Made by a program: the position numbers and the translations under genes | Notes under the pieces: generated by a model | Told to the model about the DNA's origin: nothing | Databases searched by the model: none | Seen by the model: the letters and a program-made list of their open reading frames with translations, nothing else | Assembly: GCA_032051265.1 (NCBI GenBank) | Contig: DAMBYU010000003.1 | Coordinates: 62,001-126,000, forward strand | Reading direction: 5' to 3' | DNA length: 64,000 bases | From: Dryocola sp032051265 | GTDB lineage: Bacteria > Pseudomonadota > Gammaproteobacteria > Enterobacterales > Enterobacteriaceae | In this document: one piece after another, positions 50,902 to 60,109 of the stretch | Position numbering within the stretch: position 1 is the first letter of the stretch | Layout: the number at the start of each line of letters is the position of its first letter

Positions 50902-51171
50902 ATGTCTCTAAGCGTTGAAGCTAAAGCTAAAATCGTTTCTGAGTTTGGTCGTGACAATAACGACAGCGGTTCTACCGAAGTTCAGGTTGCACTGCTGACT
51001 GCACAGATTAACCACCTGCAGGGTCACTTTGCAGAGCACAAAAAAGATCACCACAGCCGTCGTGGTCTGCTGCGTATGGTTTCTCAGCGTCGTAAACTGC
51101 TCGACTACCTGAAGCGTAAAGATGTAGCACGTTACACCAGCCTGATCGAGCGTCTGGGTCTGCGTCGCTAA
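50902..51171 (+). CDS. rpsO: 30S ribosomal protein S15
   Basis: 89 residues: SLSVEAKAKIVSEFGRDN, GSTEVQVALLTAQINHLQGH and HHSRRGLLRMVSQRRKLLDY are the S15 signature. It binds the 16S central domain and can repress its own translation in E. coli through an mRNA pseudoknot. ATG 50902 with TTGGAG upstream. The 153-bp space after truB holds its promoter. Confidence 0.97.
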   Translation: MSLSVEAKAKIVSEFGRDNNDSGSTEVQVALLTAQINHLQGHFAEHKKDHHSRRGLLRMVSQRRKLLDYLKRKDVARYTSLIERLGLRR

Positions 51172-51187
51172 GTCTTGCGAGTTTCAG

Positions 51188-51216
51188 AAAAGGGGGCCTG
51201 TTAAGGCCCCTTTTTT
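51188..51216 (+). terminator. rpsO terminator
   Basis: AAAAGGGGCC-like arm and GGCCCCTTTTTT arm pair around TGTTAA, 16 bases after the rpsO stop. As in E. coli, part of the transcription is expected to read on into pnp. Confidence 0.9.
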
Positions 51217-51287
51217 CAACCTGACGGCAGCAATTCTATGGAAACTAATGTATTGTTGCTGTGTGTGATCTTTATTGCAGAGGTTCG

Positions 51288-51343
51288 CGCGGCTAATGAG
51301 AGGCTTTATCCGCAGGGGCGGGTCAGGGTTGTCATTAGTCGCG
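51288..51343 (+). promoter_or_regulatory. RNase III-type hairpin in the pnp leader
   Basis: CGCGGCTAATGA and TCATTAGTCGCG form a 12-bp stem (one G-T pair) closing a 32-base loop with further structure, 76 bases before the pnp start. In E. coli RNase III cuts such a leader hairpin and PNPase then represses its own mRNA. The rpsO-pnp interval of E. coli also encodes the small RNA SraG; I cannot confirm it here. Confidence 0.7.
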
Positions 51344-51418
51344 AGGATGCTATAGAGATCGGGTCATAACGGCACCGCGTGAAGTCACCGGAAGCCTAAA
51401 AATCTAAAGGATATTATC

Positions 51419-53551
51419 TTGCTAAATCCGATCGTTCGTAAATTTCAGTACGGTCAGCATACGGTCACATTAGAGACCGGTATGATGGCGCGCCAGGCTA
51501 CCGCAGCAGTAATGGTAAGCATGGACGATACTGCGGTATTCGTAACCGTAGTAGGACAGAAAAAAGCTAAAGCAGGTCAGGACTTCTTCCCACTGACCGT
51601 TAACTATCAGGAGCGTACCTACGCTGCTGGTCGTATCCCGGGCAGCTTCTTCCGTCGTGAAGGCCGTCCAAGCGAAGGCGAAACCCTGATTGCGCGTCTG
51701 ATTGACCGCCCGGTGCGCCCGCTGTTCCCGGAAGGTTTCGTTAACGAAGTACAGGTTATTGCGACCGTGGTTTCCGTAAACCCACAGGTTCATCCTGACA
51801 TCGTTGCCATGATCGGCGCTTCTGCCGCGCTGAGCCTGTCTGGAATTCCATTCAATGGTCCAATTGGTTCCGCTCGCGTGGGCTACATCAACGACCAGTA
51901 CGTTCTGAACCCAACCGCAGATGAGCTGAAAGAGAGCAAACTGGATCTGGTGGTTGCCGGTACCGAAGGTGCTGTGCTGATGGTTGAGTCCGAAGCAGAG
52001 CTGCTGAGCGAAGACCAGATGCTGGGCGCGGTCGTATTCGGCCACGAACAACAGCAGGTTGTTATCCAGAACATCAACTCCCTGGTTGCCGAAGCCGGTA
52101 AACCACGTTGGGACTGGCAGCCAGAAGCCGTTAACGAAGCGCTGAACGCGCGCGTGGCAGCGCTTGCTGAAGCTCGCCTGAGCGATGCTTACCGTATTAC
52201 CGACAAGCAAGAACGCTACGCACAAGTTGATATCATCAAGTCTGAAGTTATCGCTGCTCTGTCAGCAGAAGACGAGTCCCTTGATGCTGGCGAACTGAGC
52301 GACATCCTGCACGCTATCGAGAAAAACGTTGTTCGTAGCCGTATTCTGGCCGGCGAGCTGCGTATCGACGGTCGCGAAAAAGATATGATCCGTGGTCTGG
52401 ACGTGCGTACTGGCGTTCTGCCGCGTACTCACGGTTCCGCGCTGTTCACCCGTGGTGAAACTCAGGCGCTGGTAACCGCGACTCTGGGCACCGCGCGTGA
52501 CGCACAGAACCTGGATGAGTTGATGGGCGAACGTACCGACAACTTCCTGTTCCACTACAACTTCCCTCCGTACTCCGTAGGCGAAACCGGCATGGTCGGT
52601 TCTCCTAAGCGTCGTGAGATTGGTCATGGTCGTCTGGCTAAGCGTGGCGTACTGGCTGTTATGCCAGAAGCCGATCGCTTCCCGTACACCGTGCGTGTAG
52701 TATCTGAAATCACCGAATCTAACGGTTCCTCTTCCATGGCTTCCGTTTGCGGCGCTTCTCTGGCTCTGATGGACGCAGGCGTGCCGATCAAAGCCGCTGT
52801 AGCGGGCATCGCGATGGGCCTTGTGAAAGAAGGCGACAACTTTGTTGTTCTGTCTGACATTCTGGGTGATGAAGACCACCTGGGCGACATGGACTTTAAA
52901 GTTGCCGGTAGCCGTGAAGGTATCTCTGCCCTGCAGATGGATATCAAAATCGAAGGCATCACCCGCGAAATCATGCAGGTGGCTCTGAACCAGGCTAAAG
53001 GTGCGCGTCTGCATATCCTTGGCGTGATGGAACAGGCTATCAACGCGCCACGCGGCGATATCTCTGAATTTGCTCCACGCATTCACACCATCAAGATCAA
53101 CCCGGACAAGATCAAAGATGTGATCGGTAAGGGCGGCTCTGTGATTCGTGCGCTGACTGAAGAAACCGGCACCACCATCGAAATCGAAGATGACGGTACC
53201 GTGAAAATTGCAGCGACCGATGGCGACAAAGCGAAACACGCTATTCGTCGTATCGAAGAAATCACCGCTGAAATCGAAGTCGGCCGTATCTACCAGGGTA
53301 AAGTTACCCGTATCGTTGATTTCGGCGCATTCGTTGCTATCGGCGGCGGCAAAGAAGGTCTGGTGCACATCTCTCAAATCGCTGACAAGCGCGTAGAGAA
53401 AGTGACCGATTACCTGCAGATGGGTCAGGAAGTGCCGGTTAAGGTACTGGAAGTTGACCGTCAGGGCCGCGTCCGTTTAAGCATTAAAGAAGCAACCGAG
53501 CAATCCCCGGCTGAAGGTGCAGCACCCTCCGCCCCAGAAGCAGCAGAGTAA
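51419..53551 (+). CDS. pnp: Polynucleotide phosphorylase
   Basis: 710 residues from TTG 51419 (LNPIVRKFQYGQHTVTLETG), the start type also used in E. coli. Two RNase PH domains (about 1-210 and 310-540), a KH domain (DKIKDVIGKGGSVIRALTEE) and an S1 domain (GRIYQGKVTRIVDFGAFVAI), then an Ala/Pro tail. It degrades RNA phosphorolytically, in part in the degradosome with RNase E. Downstream of rpsO; ends 119 bp before nlpI. Confidence 0.97.
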   Translation: MLNPIVRKFQYGQHTVTLETGMMARQATAAVMVSMDDTAVFVTVVGQKKAKAGQDFFPLTVNYQERTYAAGRIPGSFFRREGRPSEGETLIARLIDRPVRPLFPEGFVNEVQVIATVVSVNPQVHPDIVAMIGASAALSLSGIPFNGPIGSARVGYINDQYVLNPTADELKESKLDLVVAGTEGAVLMVESEAELLSEDQMLGAVVFGHEQQQVVIQNINSLVAEAGKPRWDWQPEAVNEALNARVAALAEARLSDAYRITDKQERYAQVDIIKSEVIAALSAEDESLDAGELSDILHAIEKNVVRSRILAGELRIDGREKDMIRGLDVRTGVLPRTHGSALFTRGETQALVTATLGTARDAQNLDELMGERTDNFLFHYNFPPYSVGETGMVGSPKRREIGHGRLAKRGVLAVMPEADRFPYTVRVVSEITESNGSSSMASVCGASLALMDAGVPIKAAVAGIAMGLVKEGDNFVVLSDILGDEDHLGDMDFKVAGSREGISALQMDIKIEGITREIMQVALNQAKGARLHILGVMEQAINAPRGDISEFAPRIHTIKINPDKIKDVIGKGGSVIRALTEETGTTIEIEDDGTVKIAATDGDKAKHAIRRIEEITAEIEVGRIYQGKVTRIVDFGAFVAIGGGKEGLVHISQIADKRVEKVTDYLQMGQEVPVKVLEVDRQGRVRLSIKEATEQSPAEGAAPSAPEAAE

Positions 53552-53670
53552 GCTTTTCCGATTGAGCTCTCCATGGTGACATGGAGAGCTGTTTATTACG
53601 GAGCAGGATGCTCCGTTTTAGCAGCCGGCGGACAGGATGTTCATTCAATTGTTGTCTTCGGGAGTGGGAA

Positions 53671-54555
53671 ATGAAGCCTTTTTTGCGCTGGTGTTTCGTT
53701 GCGACAGCTCTCACGCTGGCAGGATGCAGCAACTCTGCCTGGCGTAAAAGCGAAGTCCTGGCGGTGCCATTGCAACCGACTTTGCAGCAAGAAGTCATCC
53801 TGGCACGCATGGAACAGATACTTGCCAGTCGGGCTTTAACCGATGATGAACGCGCACAGCTTTTATATGAGCGCGGAGTGTTGTATGATAGCCTCGGCTT
53901 GCGGGCTCTGGCGCGAAATGATTTTTCACAAGCGTTGGCAATCCGCCCCGATATGCCTGAAGTATTCAATTACTTAGGCATATATTTAACGCAGGCAGGC
54001 AATTTTGATGCTGCCTATGAAGCGTTTGATTCTGTACTTGAGCTTGATCCAACTTACAACTACGCGCATTTAAATCGCGGTATCGCCCTCTGTTACGGTG
54101 GTCGTTATCGTTTAGCGCAAGATGATCTGCTAGCGTTTTATCAAGACGATCCCAATGATCCGTTCCGCAGTCTGTGGCTCTATATTGCCGAAAGCAATCT
54201 GGACGCTAAACAGGCCAAAGTGGCGTTACAACAGCGCCTCGATAAATCGGATAAAGAGCAATGGGGATGGAACATTGTCGAGTTCTACCTGGGGAGCATT
54301 AGCGAAAAAACGCTAATGGAACGCCTCAAGGCGGACGCAACGGATAACACCTCGCTCGCTGAGCATCTCAGTGAAACCAACTTCTATTTAGGTAAGTACT
54401 ACCTAAGTCTGGGGGAAAAGGACAGCGCCACGGCACTGTTCAAGTTAGCGGTCGCTAACAACGTACACAACTACGTTGAGCATCGTTATGCATTGTTGGA
54501 ATTAGCGCTCTTGGGCCAGGAGCAAGACGACCTGGCAGAATCGGACCAGCAATAG
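53671..54555 (+). CDS. nlpI: Lipoprotein NlpI
   Basis: 294 residues. The lipobox LTLAGC puts the lipidated cysteine at residue 19. TPR repeats follow (LLYERGVLYDSLGLRALARN, PEVFNYLGIYLTQAGNFDAA, NYAHLNRGIALCYGGRYRLA). It is an adaptor for the Prc protease and peptidoglycan hydrolases such as MepS. ATG 53671 follows GGGAGTGGGA. Probably co-transcribed with pnp and deaD. Confidence 0.95.
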   Translation: MKPFLRWCFVATALTLAGCSNSAWRKSEVLAVPLQPTLQQEVILARMEQILASRALTDDERAQLLYERGVLYDSLGLRALARNDFSQALAIRPDMPEVFNYLGIYLTQAGNFDAAYEAFDSVLELDPTYNYAHLNRGIALCYGGRYRLAQDDLLAFYQDDPNDPFRSLWLYIAESNLDAKQAKVALQQRLDKSDKEQWGWNIVEFYLGSISEKTLMERLKADATDNTSLAEHLSETNFYLGKYYLSLGEKDSATALFKLAVANNVHNYVEHRYALLELALLGQEQDDLAESDQQ

Positions 54556-54599
54556 CTGACGAACAACGATCAGCCCATAAACTTTATTCATTAAAGTCA

Positions 54600-54626
54600 T
54601 CGCCTTAACGGGTGAGGGCGTTTTTG
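54600..54626 (+). terminator. Possible hairpin after nlpI
   Basis: CGCCTTAACGGGTGAGGGCG then TTTTTG; the stem is short (about 4-5 pairs). It falls in the 181-bp nlpI-deaD space, which in E. coli is part of the long cold-regulated deaD leader. Confidence 0.4.
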
Positions 54627-54736
54627 TTCGTTAATCAACCAAATTTGAGCCGGTTCACACTTTTCAATGAAAATTGCAGATCAATTTCACGATGAGTTAC
54701 GTAGACTGGCCGCCATCAACGAGGCACATGTACTAC

Positions 54737-56671
54737 ATGACTGATATCATCGAAACCACTTTTTCTGATCTGGGGCTGAACGCCTCCATCCTTAAAGCCC
54801 TGAGCGATCTGGGTTACGAAAAGCCATCTCCAATCCAGGCAGAGTGTATTCCACATCTGCTGGGTGGCCGCGATGTTCTGGGTATGGCCCAGACAGGCAG
54901 CGGCAAAACCGCAGCGTTCTCTTTACCGCTGCTGCACAACCTCGATCCTGAGCTTAAAGCACCGCAAATCCTGGTGCTGGCGCCGACCCGCGAACTGGCG
55001 GTTCAGGTTGCAGAAGCCATGACGGATTTCTCTAAACATATGCACGGCGTAAACGTTGTGGCCCTTTACGGCGGCCAGCGTTATGACGTGCAGCTGCGCG
55101 CCCTGCGTCAGGGACCACAAATTGTTGTTGGTACCCCAGGCCGCCTGCTCGATCACTTAAAACGTGGCACGCTGAACCTGTCCAACCTGAAAGGTCTGGT
55201 ACTGGACGAAGCGGATGAAATGCTGCGTATGGGCTTCATCGAAGACGTTGAAACCATCATGGCGCAGATCCCGGAAGGTCATCAGACCGCGCTGTTCTCT
55301 GCCACCATGCCGGAAGCAATTCGTCGTATTACCCGTCGCTTCATGAAAGAGCCGCAGGAAGTACGTATTCAGTCAAGCGTAACCACCCGCCCGGACATCA
55401 GCCAGAGCTACTGGACCGTGCACGGTATGCGTAAAAACGAAGCGCTGGTGCGTTTCCTGGAAGCAGAAGATTTTGATGCGGCGATTATCTTCGTACGTAC
55501 CAAAAACGCGACCCTGGAAGTGGCTGAAGCGCTGGAGCGCAGCGGTTATAACAGCGCCGCTCTGAACGGTGACATGAACCAGGCCCTGCGTGAGCAGACT
55601 CTGGAGCGTCTGAAAGATGGTCGTCTGGACATCCTGATCGCCACCGACGTTGCGGCCCGTGGCCTGGACGTTGAGCGTATCAGCCTGGTTGTTAACTATG
55701 ACATCCCGATGGACTCAGAATCTTACGTTCACCGTATCGGCCGTACCGGTCGTGCGGGTCGTGCTGGCCGTGCGCTGCTGTTCGTTGAGAACCGCGAGCG
55801 TCGTCTGCTGCGCAACATTGAACGCACCATGAAGCTGACCATTCCAGAAGTAGAGCTGCCTAACCGCGAACTGCTGAGCGAGCGTCGTCTGGCTAAGTTT
55901 GCCGCTAAAGTTCAGCAGCAGCTGGAAAGCAGCGATCTGGATCTGTACCGTGGCCTGCTGGCAAAAATCCAGCCTTCTGCTGAAGAAGAACTGGATATCG
56001 AAACGCTGGCAGCGGCACTGCTGAAAATGGCTCAGGGCGAACGTCCTCTGATCCTGCCGCCAGATGCGCCGATGCGTCCACGTCGTGAGTTCAAAGAGCG
56101 TGACGAGCGTTTCGAGCGCGGCGATCGTGCTCCACGCGGCGATCGCGCTCCACGTGGCGACCGTCCACAGCGTGATGGCGAAGCACCAGCTCGTCGCGAA
56201 CGTCGTGACGTTGGCGATATGGAACTGTACCGTATTGAAGTTGGCCGTGATGATGGTGTTGAAGTTCGTCATATCGTTGGCGCGATCGCTAACGAAGGCG
56301 ACATCAGCAGCCGTTACATTGGTAACATCAAGCTGTTTGGTACTCACTCCACCATCGAACTGCCAAAAGGCATGCCTGGTGAAGTTCTGCAGCACTTTAC
56401 CCGTACTCGTATTCTGAATAAGCCGATGAATATGCAGCTGATGGGTGATGCGCAGCCACGTACCGATCGCGGTGGCGAACGCCGTACCGGCGGTGCCGGT
56501 CGCGGTTTTGGTAGCGGCGAGCGTCGTGAAGGCGGTCGCGGTCCACGTCGCGATGGCCCGGCAGGCGCTGGTGCAGGTCGTAGCTTTAGCGGCGAACGTC
56601 GTGAAGGCGGCCGTGGCCCACGTCGTGATGATGGCGCAGCGCCTGCTCGTCGTCGTTCAACCGAAGCTTAA
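54737..56671 (+). CDS. deaD: DEAD-box RNA helicase DeaD/CsdA
   Basis: 644 residues if begun at ATG 54737 (MTDIIETTFSDLGL), matching the mature E. coli N-terminus; ATGs at 54728 and 54692 are possible and E. coli also shows a similar upstream frame. Helicase motifs in order: Q motif, AQTGSGKT, PTRELA, TPGRL, DEAD, SAT, RGLDVERI, HRIGRTGRAGR. A DbpA-type RNA-binding domain is followed by a long Arg/Gly tail with internal repeats (GERREGGRGPRRD twice). Cold-shock helicase for ribosome assembly and mRNA decay. Confidence 0.95.
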   Translation: MTDIIETTFSDLGLNASILKALSDLGYEKPSPIQAECIPHLLGGRDVLGMAQTGSGKTAAFSLPLLHNLDPELKAPQILVLAPTRELAVQVAEAMTDFSKHMHGVNVVALYGGQRYDVQLRALRQGPQIVVGTPGRLLDHLKRGTLNLSNLKGLVLDEADEMLRMGFIEDVETIMAQIPEGHQTALFSATMPEAIRRITRRFMKEPQEVRIQSSVTTRPDISQSYWTVHGMRKNEALVRFLEAEDFDAAIIFVRTKNATLEVAEALERSGYNSAALNGDMNQALREQTLERLKDGRLDILIATDVAARGLDVERISLVVNYDIPMDSESYVHRIGRTGRAGRAGRALLFVENRERRLLRNIERTMKLTIPEVELPNRELLSERRLAKFAAKVQQQLESSDLDLYRGLLAKIQPSAEEELDIETLAAALLKMAQGERPLILPPDAPMRPRREFKERDERFERGDRAPRGDRAPRGDRPQRDGEAPARRERRDVGDMELYRIEVGRDDGVEVRHIVGAIANEGDISSRYIGNIKLFGTHSTIELPKGMPGEVLQHFTRTRILNKPMNMQLMGDAQPRTDRGGERRTGGAGRGFGSGERREGGRGPRRDGPAGAGAGRSFSGERREGGRGPRRDDGAAPARRRSTEA

Positions 56672-56718
56672 TTAGCCGAAGTTTATGCCTGCGATTCCAT
56701 CGCAGGCAGTCATAAAAG

Positions 56719-56748
56719 TCCTGGTTGATAAAACCGGGATTTTTTTTA
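56719..56748 (+). terminator. deaD terminator
   Basis: TCCTGGTT and AACCGGGA pair around GATAA and are followed by eight T. Another perfect hairpin, GCCTGCGA/TCGCAGGC, precedes it at 56687-56707. Confidence 0.85.
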
Positions 56749-56754
56749 TCCAAA

Positions 56755-56775
56755 ATGTACTCATGTACTGGTACA
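56755..56775 (+). promoter_or_regulatory. TrpR operator upstream of mtr
   Basis: TGTACTCATGTACTGGTAC fits the TrpR half-site pattern GTACT..AGTAC and is close to the operator in front of E. coli mtr. It lies 58 bp before the mtr start, so tryptophan-loaded TrpR should repress mtr. I could not identify the TyrR boxes. Confidence 0.65.
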
Positions 56776-56832
56776 ATAATCCAAAGTCAAACCTGTCACA
56801 TCGACAGCCGCTCATCGTCTTCAGGAATTTGT

Positions 56833-58077
56833 ATGTCAATCTTATCGACCACCAAAGCCTCGCCCTCTATTCTCGGCGGCGTGATGATAATTGGTGGCAC
56901 AATTATTGGTGCGGGGATGTTTTCACTGCCGGTAGTGATGGCGGGAAGCTGGTTTTTCTGGTCGCTCGCCGCACTCGTGTTCACCTGGTTTTGCATGCTG
57001 CATTCCGGGCTGATGATCCTGGAAGCCAACCTCAACTACCGCGTTGGCGCCAGTTTTGATACGGTCACCAAAGATCTGTTGGGCAAGGGCTGGAATCTGA
57101 TTAACGGACTTTCCATCGCTTTCGTGCTGTATATCCTTACGTACGCCTATATTTCGGCAAGCGGTTCGGTTATCCATCACACGTTAAGCGAGATGTCTGT
57201 CGACTTTCCTGCAAGGTTTGCCGGGCTGATTTTCGCCCTTGTGGTGGCGTTCATTGTCTGGCTGAGCACGCGAGCCGTAAGCCGCATGACGACGATTGTC
57301 CTCGGGGCTAAAATCCTGACCTTCTTTATGACCTTCGGCGGGTTGATATGGCATGTCGAACCGAAAAACTTGCTCGACACGCAGGCGATTAATCCCAGCT
57401 ATTTTCCCTATCTTTTTATGACGCTGCCATTCTGTCTTGCCTCTTTTGGCTACCATGGCAACGTGCCAAGCCTGATGAAATACTACGGCAAAAATCCGCA
57501 AACCATTAAGCGCTGTCTGCTTTGGGGCACGGTAATGGCTCTGGCGCTGTATATCATCTGGCTGGTTGGCAGCATGGGCAATATTCCACGCGGTGACTTT
57601 ATTGCCATTGCTGATAAAGGCGGGAATATCGACGTGCTGGTGCAGGCGTTGAGCGGCGTTCTGAATAGTCGCGCGCTGGATTTACTGCTGATCGTCTTTT
57701 CTAACTTTGCCGTTGCCAGCTCGTTTCTGGGGGTAACGCTCGGCCTGTTCGACTATCTGGCCGATCTGTTTAAATTTGACGACAGCCCGTCCGGGCGTCT
57801 GAAAACCGCGCTGGTTACCTTTATTCCACCGATTGTTGGCGGCGCAATCTGGCCGGACGGCTTTATTTACGCGATTGGTTTTGCCGGGCTCGCCGCAACG
57901 ATCTGGGCTGCAATCGTGCCTGCGCTATTGGCGAAAGCGTCACGCCGTAAGTTTGGCAGCCCGATTTATCGGGTATGGGGCGGGAATAAAATGATCGCGC
58001 TGATTATCTTCTTCGGGGTGGGTAACGCGGCGATTCATATTCTGTCGAGCTTCAGCCTGTTGCCGGTCTATCACTAA
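56833..58077 (+). CDS. mtr: Tryptophan-specific permease Mtr
   Basis: 414 residues, HAAAP family, about 11 membrane segments. GGVMIIGGTIIGAGMFSLPV at the start and FCLASFGYHGNVPSLMKYYG within are the family signature. It imports tryptophan with protons (also indole). ATG 56833 (MSILSTTKASPSILGG) was chosen by alignment; the longer frame runs across the TrpR operator. Confidence 0.95.
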   Translation: MSILSTTKASPSILGGVMIIGGTIIGAGMFSLPVVMAGSWFFWSLAALVFTWFCMLHSGLMILEANLNYRVGASFDTVTKDLLGKGWNLINGLSIAFVLYILTYAYISASGSVIHHTLSEMSVDFPARFAGLIFALVVAFIVWLSTRAVSRMTTIVLGAKILTFFMTFGGLIWHVEPKNLLDTQAINPSYFPYLFMTLPFCLASFGYHGNVPSLMKYYGKNPQTIKRCLLWGTVMALALYIIWLVGSMGNIPRGDFIAIADKGGNIDVLVQALSGVLNSRALDLLLIVFSNFAVASSFLGVTLGLFDYLADLFKFDDSPSGRLKTALVTFIPPIVGGAIWPDGFIYAIGFAGLAATIWAAIVPALLAKASRRKFGSPIYRVWGGNKMIALIIFFGVGNAAIHILSSFSLLPVYH

Positions 58078-58106
58078 AATTTCGCCCCTCAATCGAGGGG
58101 CGAAAT
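58077..58106. terminator. Bidirectional terminator between mtr and yhbW
   Basis: TTTCGCCCCTC and GAGGGGCGAAA form a perfect 11-bp stem around AATC between two convergent genes, with A/T-rich flanks. Confidence 0.88.
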
Positions 58107-58108
58107 GC

Positions 58109-59113
58109 TTATAAGCTCTCGTGCACATCCATCGCCAGGTCGAACGAATGCAGTCGTGCCTGGCTGTCAAAAATCTGCCCGTTGACCATGATTTCATCCG
58201 CCTGCGTCTCGCGCAGCAGCGAAATTAAGCCATGGCGCACTTTTGCCTTATCGCCAACCAGCGACATACTCAGCGCCTGCTGCACGCCGTACTGCTCGCC
58301 CGCGCTCCAGAAGCTGTCCATGTTCTCAATCGGCGCCGGAAGCAGCCCGGTTTCGCCGCGACGCAGTTTGACGAAAGCCTGCTGCATTGAGGTAAACAGG
58401 AATTCCGCATCGCGATTGCTGTCTGCGGCGATAATGTTAATGCAGACCATGGCGTACGGTTTTTCCAGCCGTTCAGAAGGTTTGAACTGGGCGCGATAAA
58501 GCTGCAAGGCCTGGAAAAGCATATCCGGCGCGAAGTGCGAGGCGAAGGCAAACGGCAGACCAAGCTGCGCTGCAAGCTGTGCGCTGTAAAGACTGGAGCC
58601 CAGCAGCCAGACCGGAATTTTGCTGTTGTAACCGGGGACCGGTCGCACGGCCGGGTTTGGATCGGTTGCATCAAACCATGACACCAGTTCGTTCACATCA
58701 CGCGGAAAATTGTCGATGTCGCCGCTCATATGGCGGCGCAGTGCCATCATCGTGCGTTGATCGCTCCCCGGCGCGCGGCCCAGCCCAAGATCGATACGCC
58801 CCGGATAGAGTGTCTCAAGCGTACCAAACTGTTCGGCAATCACTAACGGCGAATGGTTGGGCAGCATCACGCCGCCGGAGCCCAGACGCAGCGTTTGGGT
58901 ATTGGCGGCAAGATAGCCAATCAGTACGGACGTTGCCGCGCTGGCAATACCGGTCATATTATGGTGCTCCGCCAGCCAGTAGCGGTGATAGCCGCGTTTT
59001 TCAGCCAGGCGCGCAAGGTCGAGAGAACGATGGAACGCATCTGCGACCTGCGATCCTTGTGGGACCGGCGACAGGTCCAGCAGTGAAAAAGGGGCTTGGG
59101 TAATGTCAGACAT
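58109..59113 (-). CDS. yhbW: Luciferase-like flavin monooxygenase YhbW
   Basis: 334 residues of the bacterial-luciferase-like family. MSDITQAPFSLLDLSPVPQG at the start, HRYWLAEHHNMTGIASAAT, LGSGGVMLPNHSPLVIAEQF and RIDLGLGRAPGSD are its conserved barrel strands. Probably uses FMNH2 and oxygen; substrate unknown. In E. coli yhbW neighbours ubiUV. Its start codon lies next to an arm of a long inverted repeat. Confidence 0.9.
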   Translation of the reverse strand: MSDITQAPFSLLDLSPVPQGSQVADAFHRSLDLARLAEKRGYHRYWLAEHHNMTGIASAATSVLIGYLAANTQTLRLGSGGVMLPNHSPLVIAEQFGTLETLYPGRIDLGLGRAPGSDQRTMMALRRHMSGDIDNFPRDVNELVSWFDATDPNPAVRPVPGYNSKIPVWLLGSSLYSAQLAAQLGLPFAFASHFAPDMLFQALQLYRAQFKPSERLEKPYAMVCINIIAADSNRDAEFLFTSMQQAFVKLRRGETGLLPAPIENMDSFWSAGEQYGVQQALSMSLVGDKAKVRHGLISLLRETQADEIMVNGQIFDSQARLHSFDLAMDVHESL

Positions 59114-59116
59114 AAC

Positions 59117-59211
59117 GGCTCACTTTGTTAGACGAAGTGGGTAACTTCGTTTGCTGATAGTTAACCTCAGTATTGCGCAAAATCTTCAGCAGTTAAGTAA
59201 CAAAGTGAGCC
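59117..59211 (-). repeat. Nested inverted repeat between ubiV and yhbW
   Basis: Perfect 14-bp arms GGCTCACTTTGTTA (59117-59130) and TAACAAAGTGAGCC (59198-59211) enclose 67 bp with a second perfect 7-bp hairpin ACGAAGT/ACTTCGT (59132-59150). On the yhbW mRNA the downstream arm covers the ribosome-binding region, three bases before the ATG. The upstream arm follows the ubiV stop by five bases and carries TTTT on the plus-strand side. It could be a regulatory hairpin, a terminator or a small mobile palindromic unit. Confidence 0.75.
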
Positions 59212-59216
59212 TTTTC

Positions 59217-60101
59217 TCAGGCGTGGTCAATCAGCTCCAGCCCGGCGACACGTCGCCAGTAGCCGTTGCAATCGCTTTGCGAAGCAAGCGTCAGCGGGGC
59301 TGAACCATTTTCATTGGCCCGGAAGTGTTCCAGCACCTGCAGGGTGTCCATGCCCACAGGCGACAGGCGAACCACATCCACCAGGCCTTTCATCGAAGCC
59401 AGTTCGTTACCAAGGTTATAGACGTAGCCGCTCATCGTCTGAATGCCGTTAAGCACGAAAACCTGCTGATTTTCCTGCGACAGCATATTGCGTCCGGTTG
59501 GGTATTTGCTGCAGCAGGTTTCACATTCGTCTTTTGGCCGGTCCTCAGAGCGGGCGGTAAAGCAGCGGGCAGAGTAAGCGAGCGGCAAATGCCCGTAGCT
59601 CAGAACTTCAACTTCGAACTGGTTACGGATACCCAGCTCATCGCACTGGTTGAGCAAATTTTCCAGCCAGTCCCGTGAAAGCTCTACCGGCATACACCAG
59701 CGCGTCATCCCCTGCTTAAGAAGCAGGCGCAGCGTCACCGCGTTGTAGCAGTTAAGCGCATGGCCTGCGACAAACGGCAGTTTCCGCTCGGCAGCAACGT
59801 TCACGGCGCCAATGTCGCTGGCTTCAATCAAAAAGTCGCCGTTATCGACATAGCGCTTCAACTCGTTTAGCTCGGAAGGCGCCTGCACCAGCGCAAGCGT
59901 TGAGAGCACGACTTGTTTTCCCTCAGCGGCCAGCATTTTTGCCATATCCAGCCAGTCGCCCATTTTTGTTGCGCGGCGTTTGCTGCACACGGTTTCACCG
60001 AGATAAATCACATCGGCGCTGCTTTTTGCCGCTGTCTGGTAAAAGCTTTCCAGCGTCTCTTTTGACCAGTAATAGAGCACCGGTCCTAATGAATATTTCA
60101 T
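59217..60101 (-). CDS. ubiV: O2-independent ubiquinone hydroxylation protein UbiV
   Basis: 294 residues, U32 peptidase-like family. Cysteines expected to hold a 4Fe-4S cluster are in GETVCSKRRA and in RCFTARSEDRPKDECETCCSKY. With UbiU it forms a heterodimer that, with UbiT, makes ubiquinone hydroxylations without oxygen. ATG 60101 (MKYSLGPVLYYW) lies 8 bp after the ubiU stop; an earlier in-frame start would overlap ubiU. Confidence 0.94.
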   Translation of the reverse strand: MKYSLGPVLYYWSKETLESFYQTAAKSSADVIYLGETVCSKRRATKMGDWLDMAKMLAAEGKQVVLSTLALVQAPSELNELKRYVDNGDFLIEASDIGAVNVAAERKLPFVAGHALNCYNAVTLRLLLKQGMTRWCMPVELSRDWLENLLNQCDELGIRNQFEVEVLSYGHLPLAYSARCFTARSEDRPKDECETCCSKYPTGRNMLSQENQQVFVLNGIQTMSGYVYNLGNELASMKGLVDVVRLSPVGMDTLQVLEHFRANENGSAPLTLASQSDCNGYWRRVAGLELIDHA

Positions 60102-60109
60102 CTGATTTC

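Noticed and set aside
52262..53377. 371-codon minus-strand frame inside pnp
   Set aside because: Shadow of pnp codon bias; the opposite strand encodes a fully conserved protein without a break.
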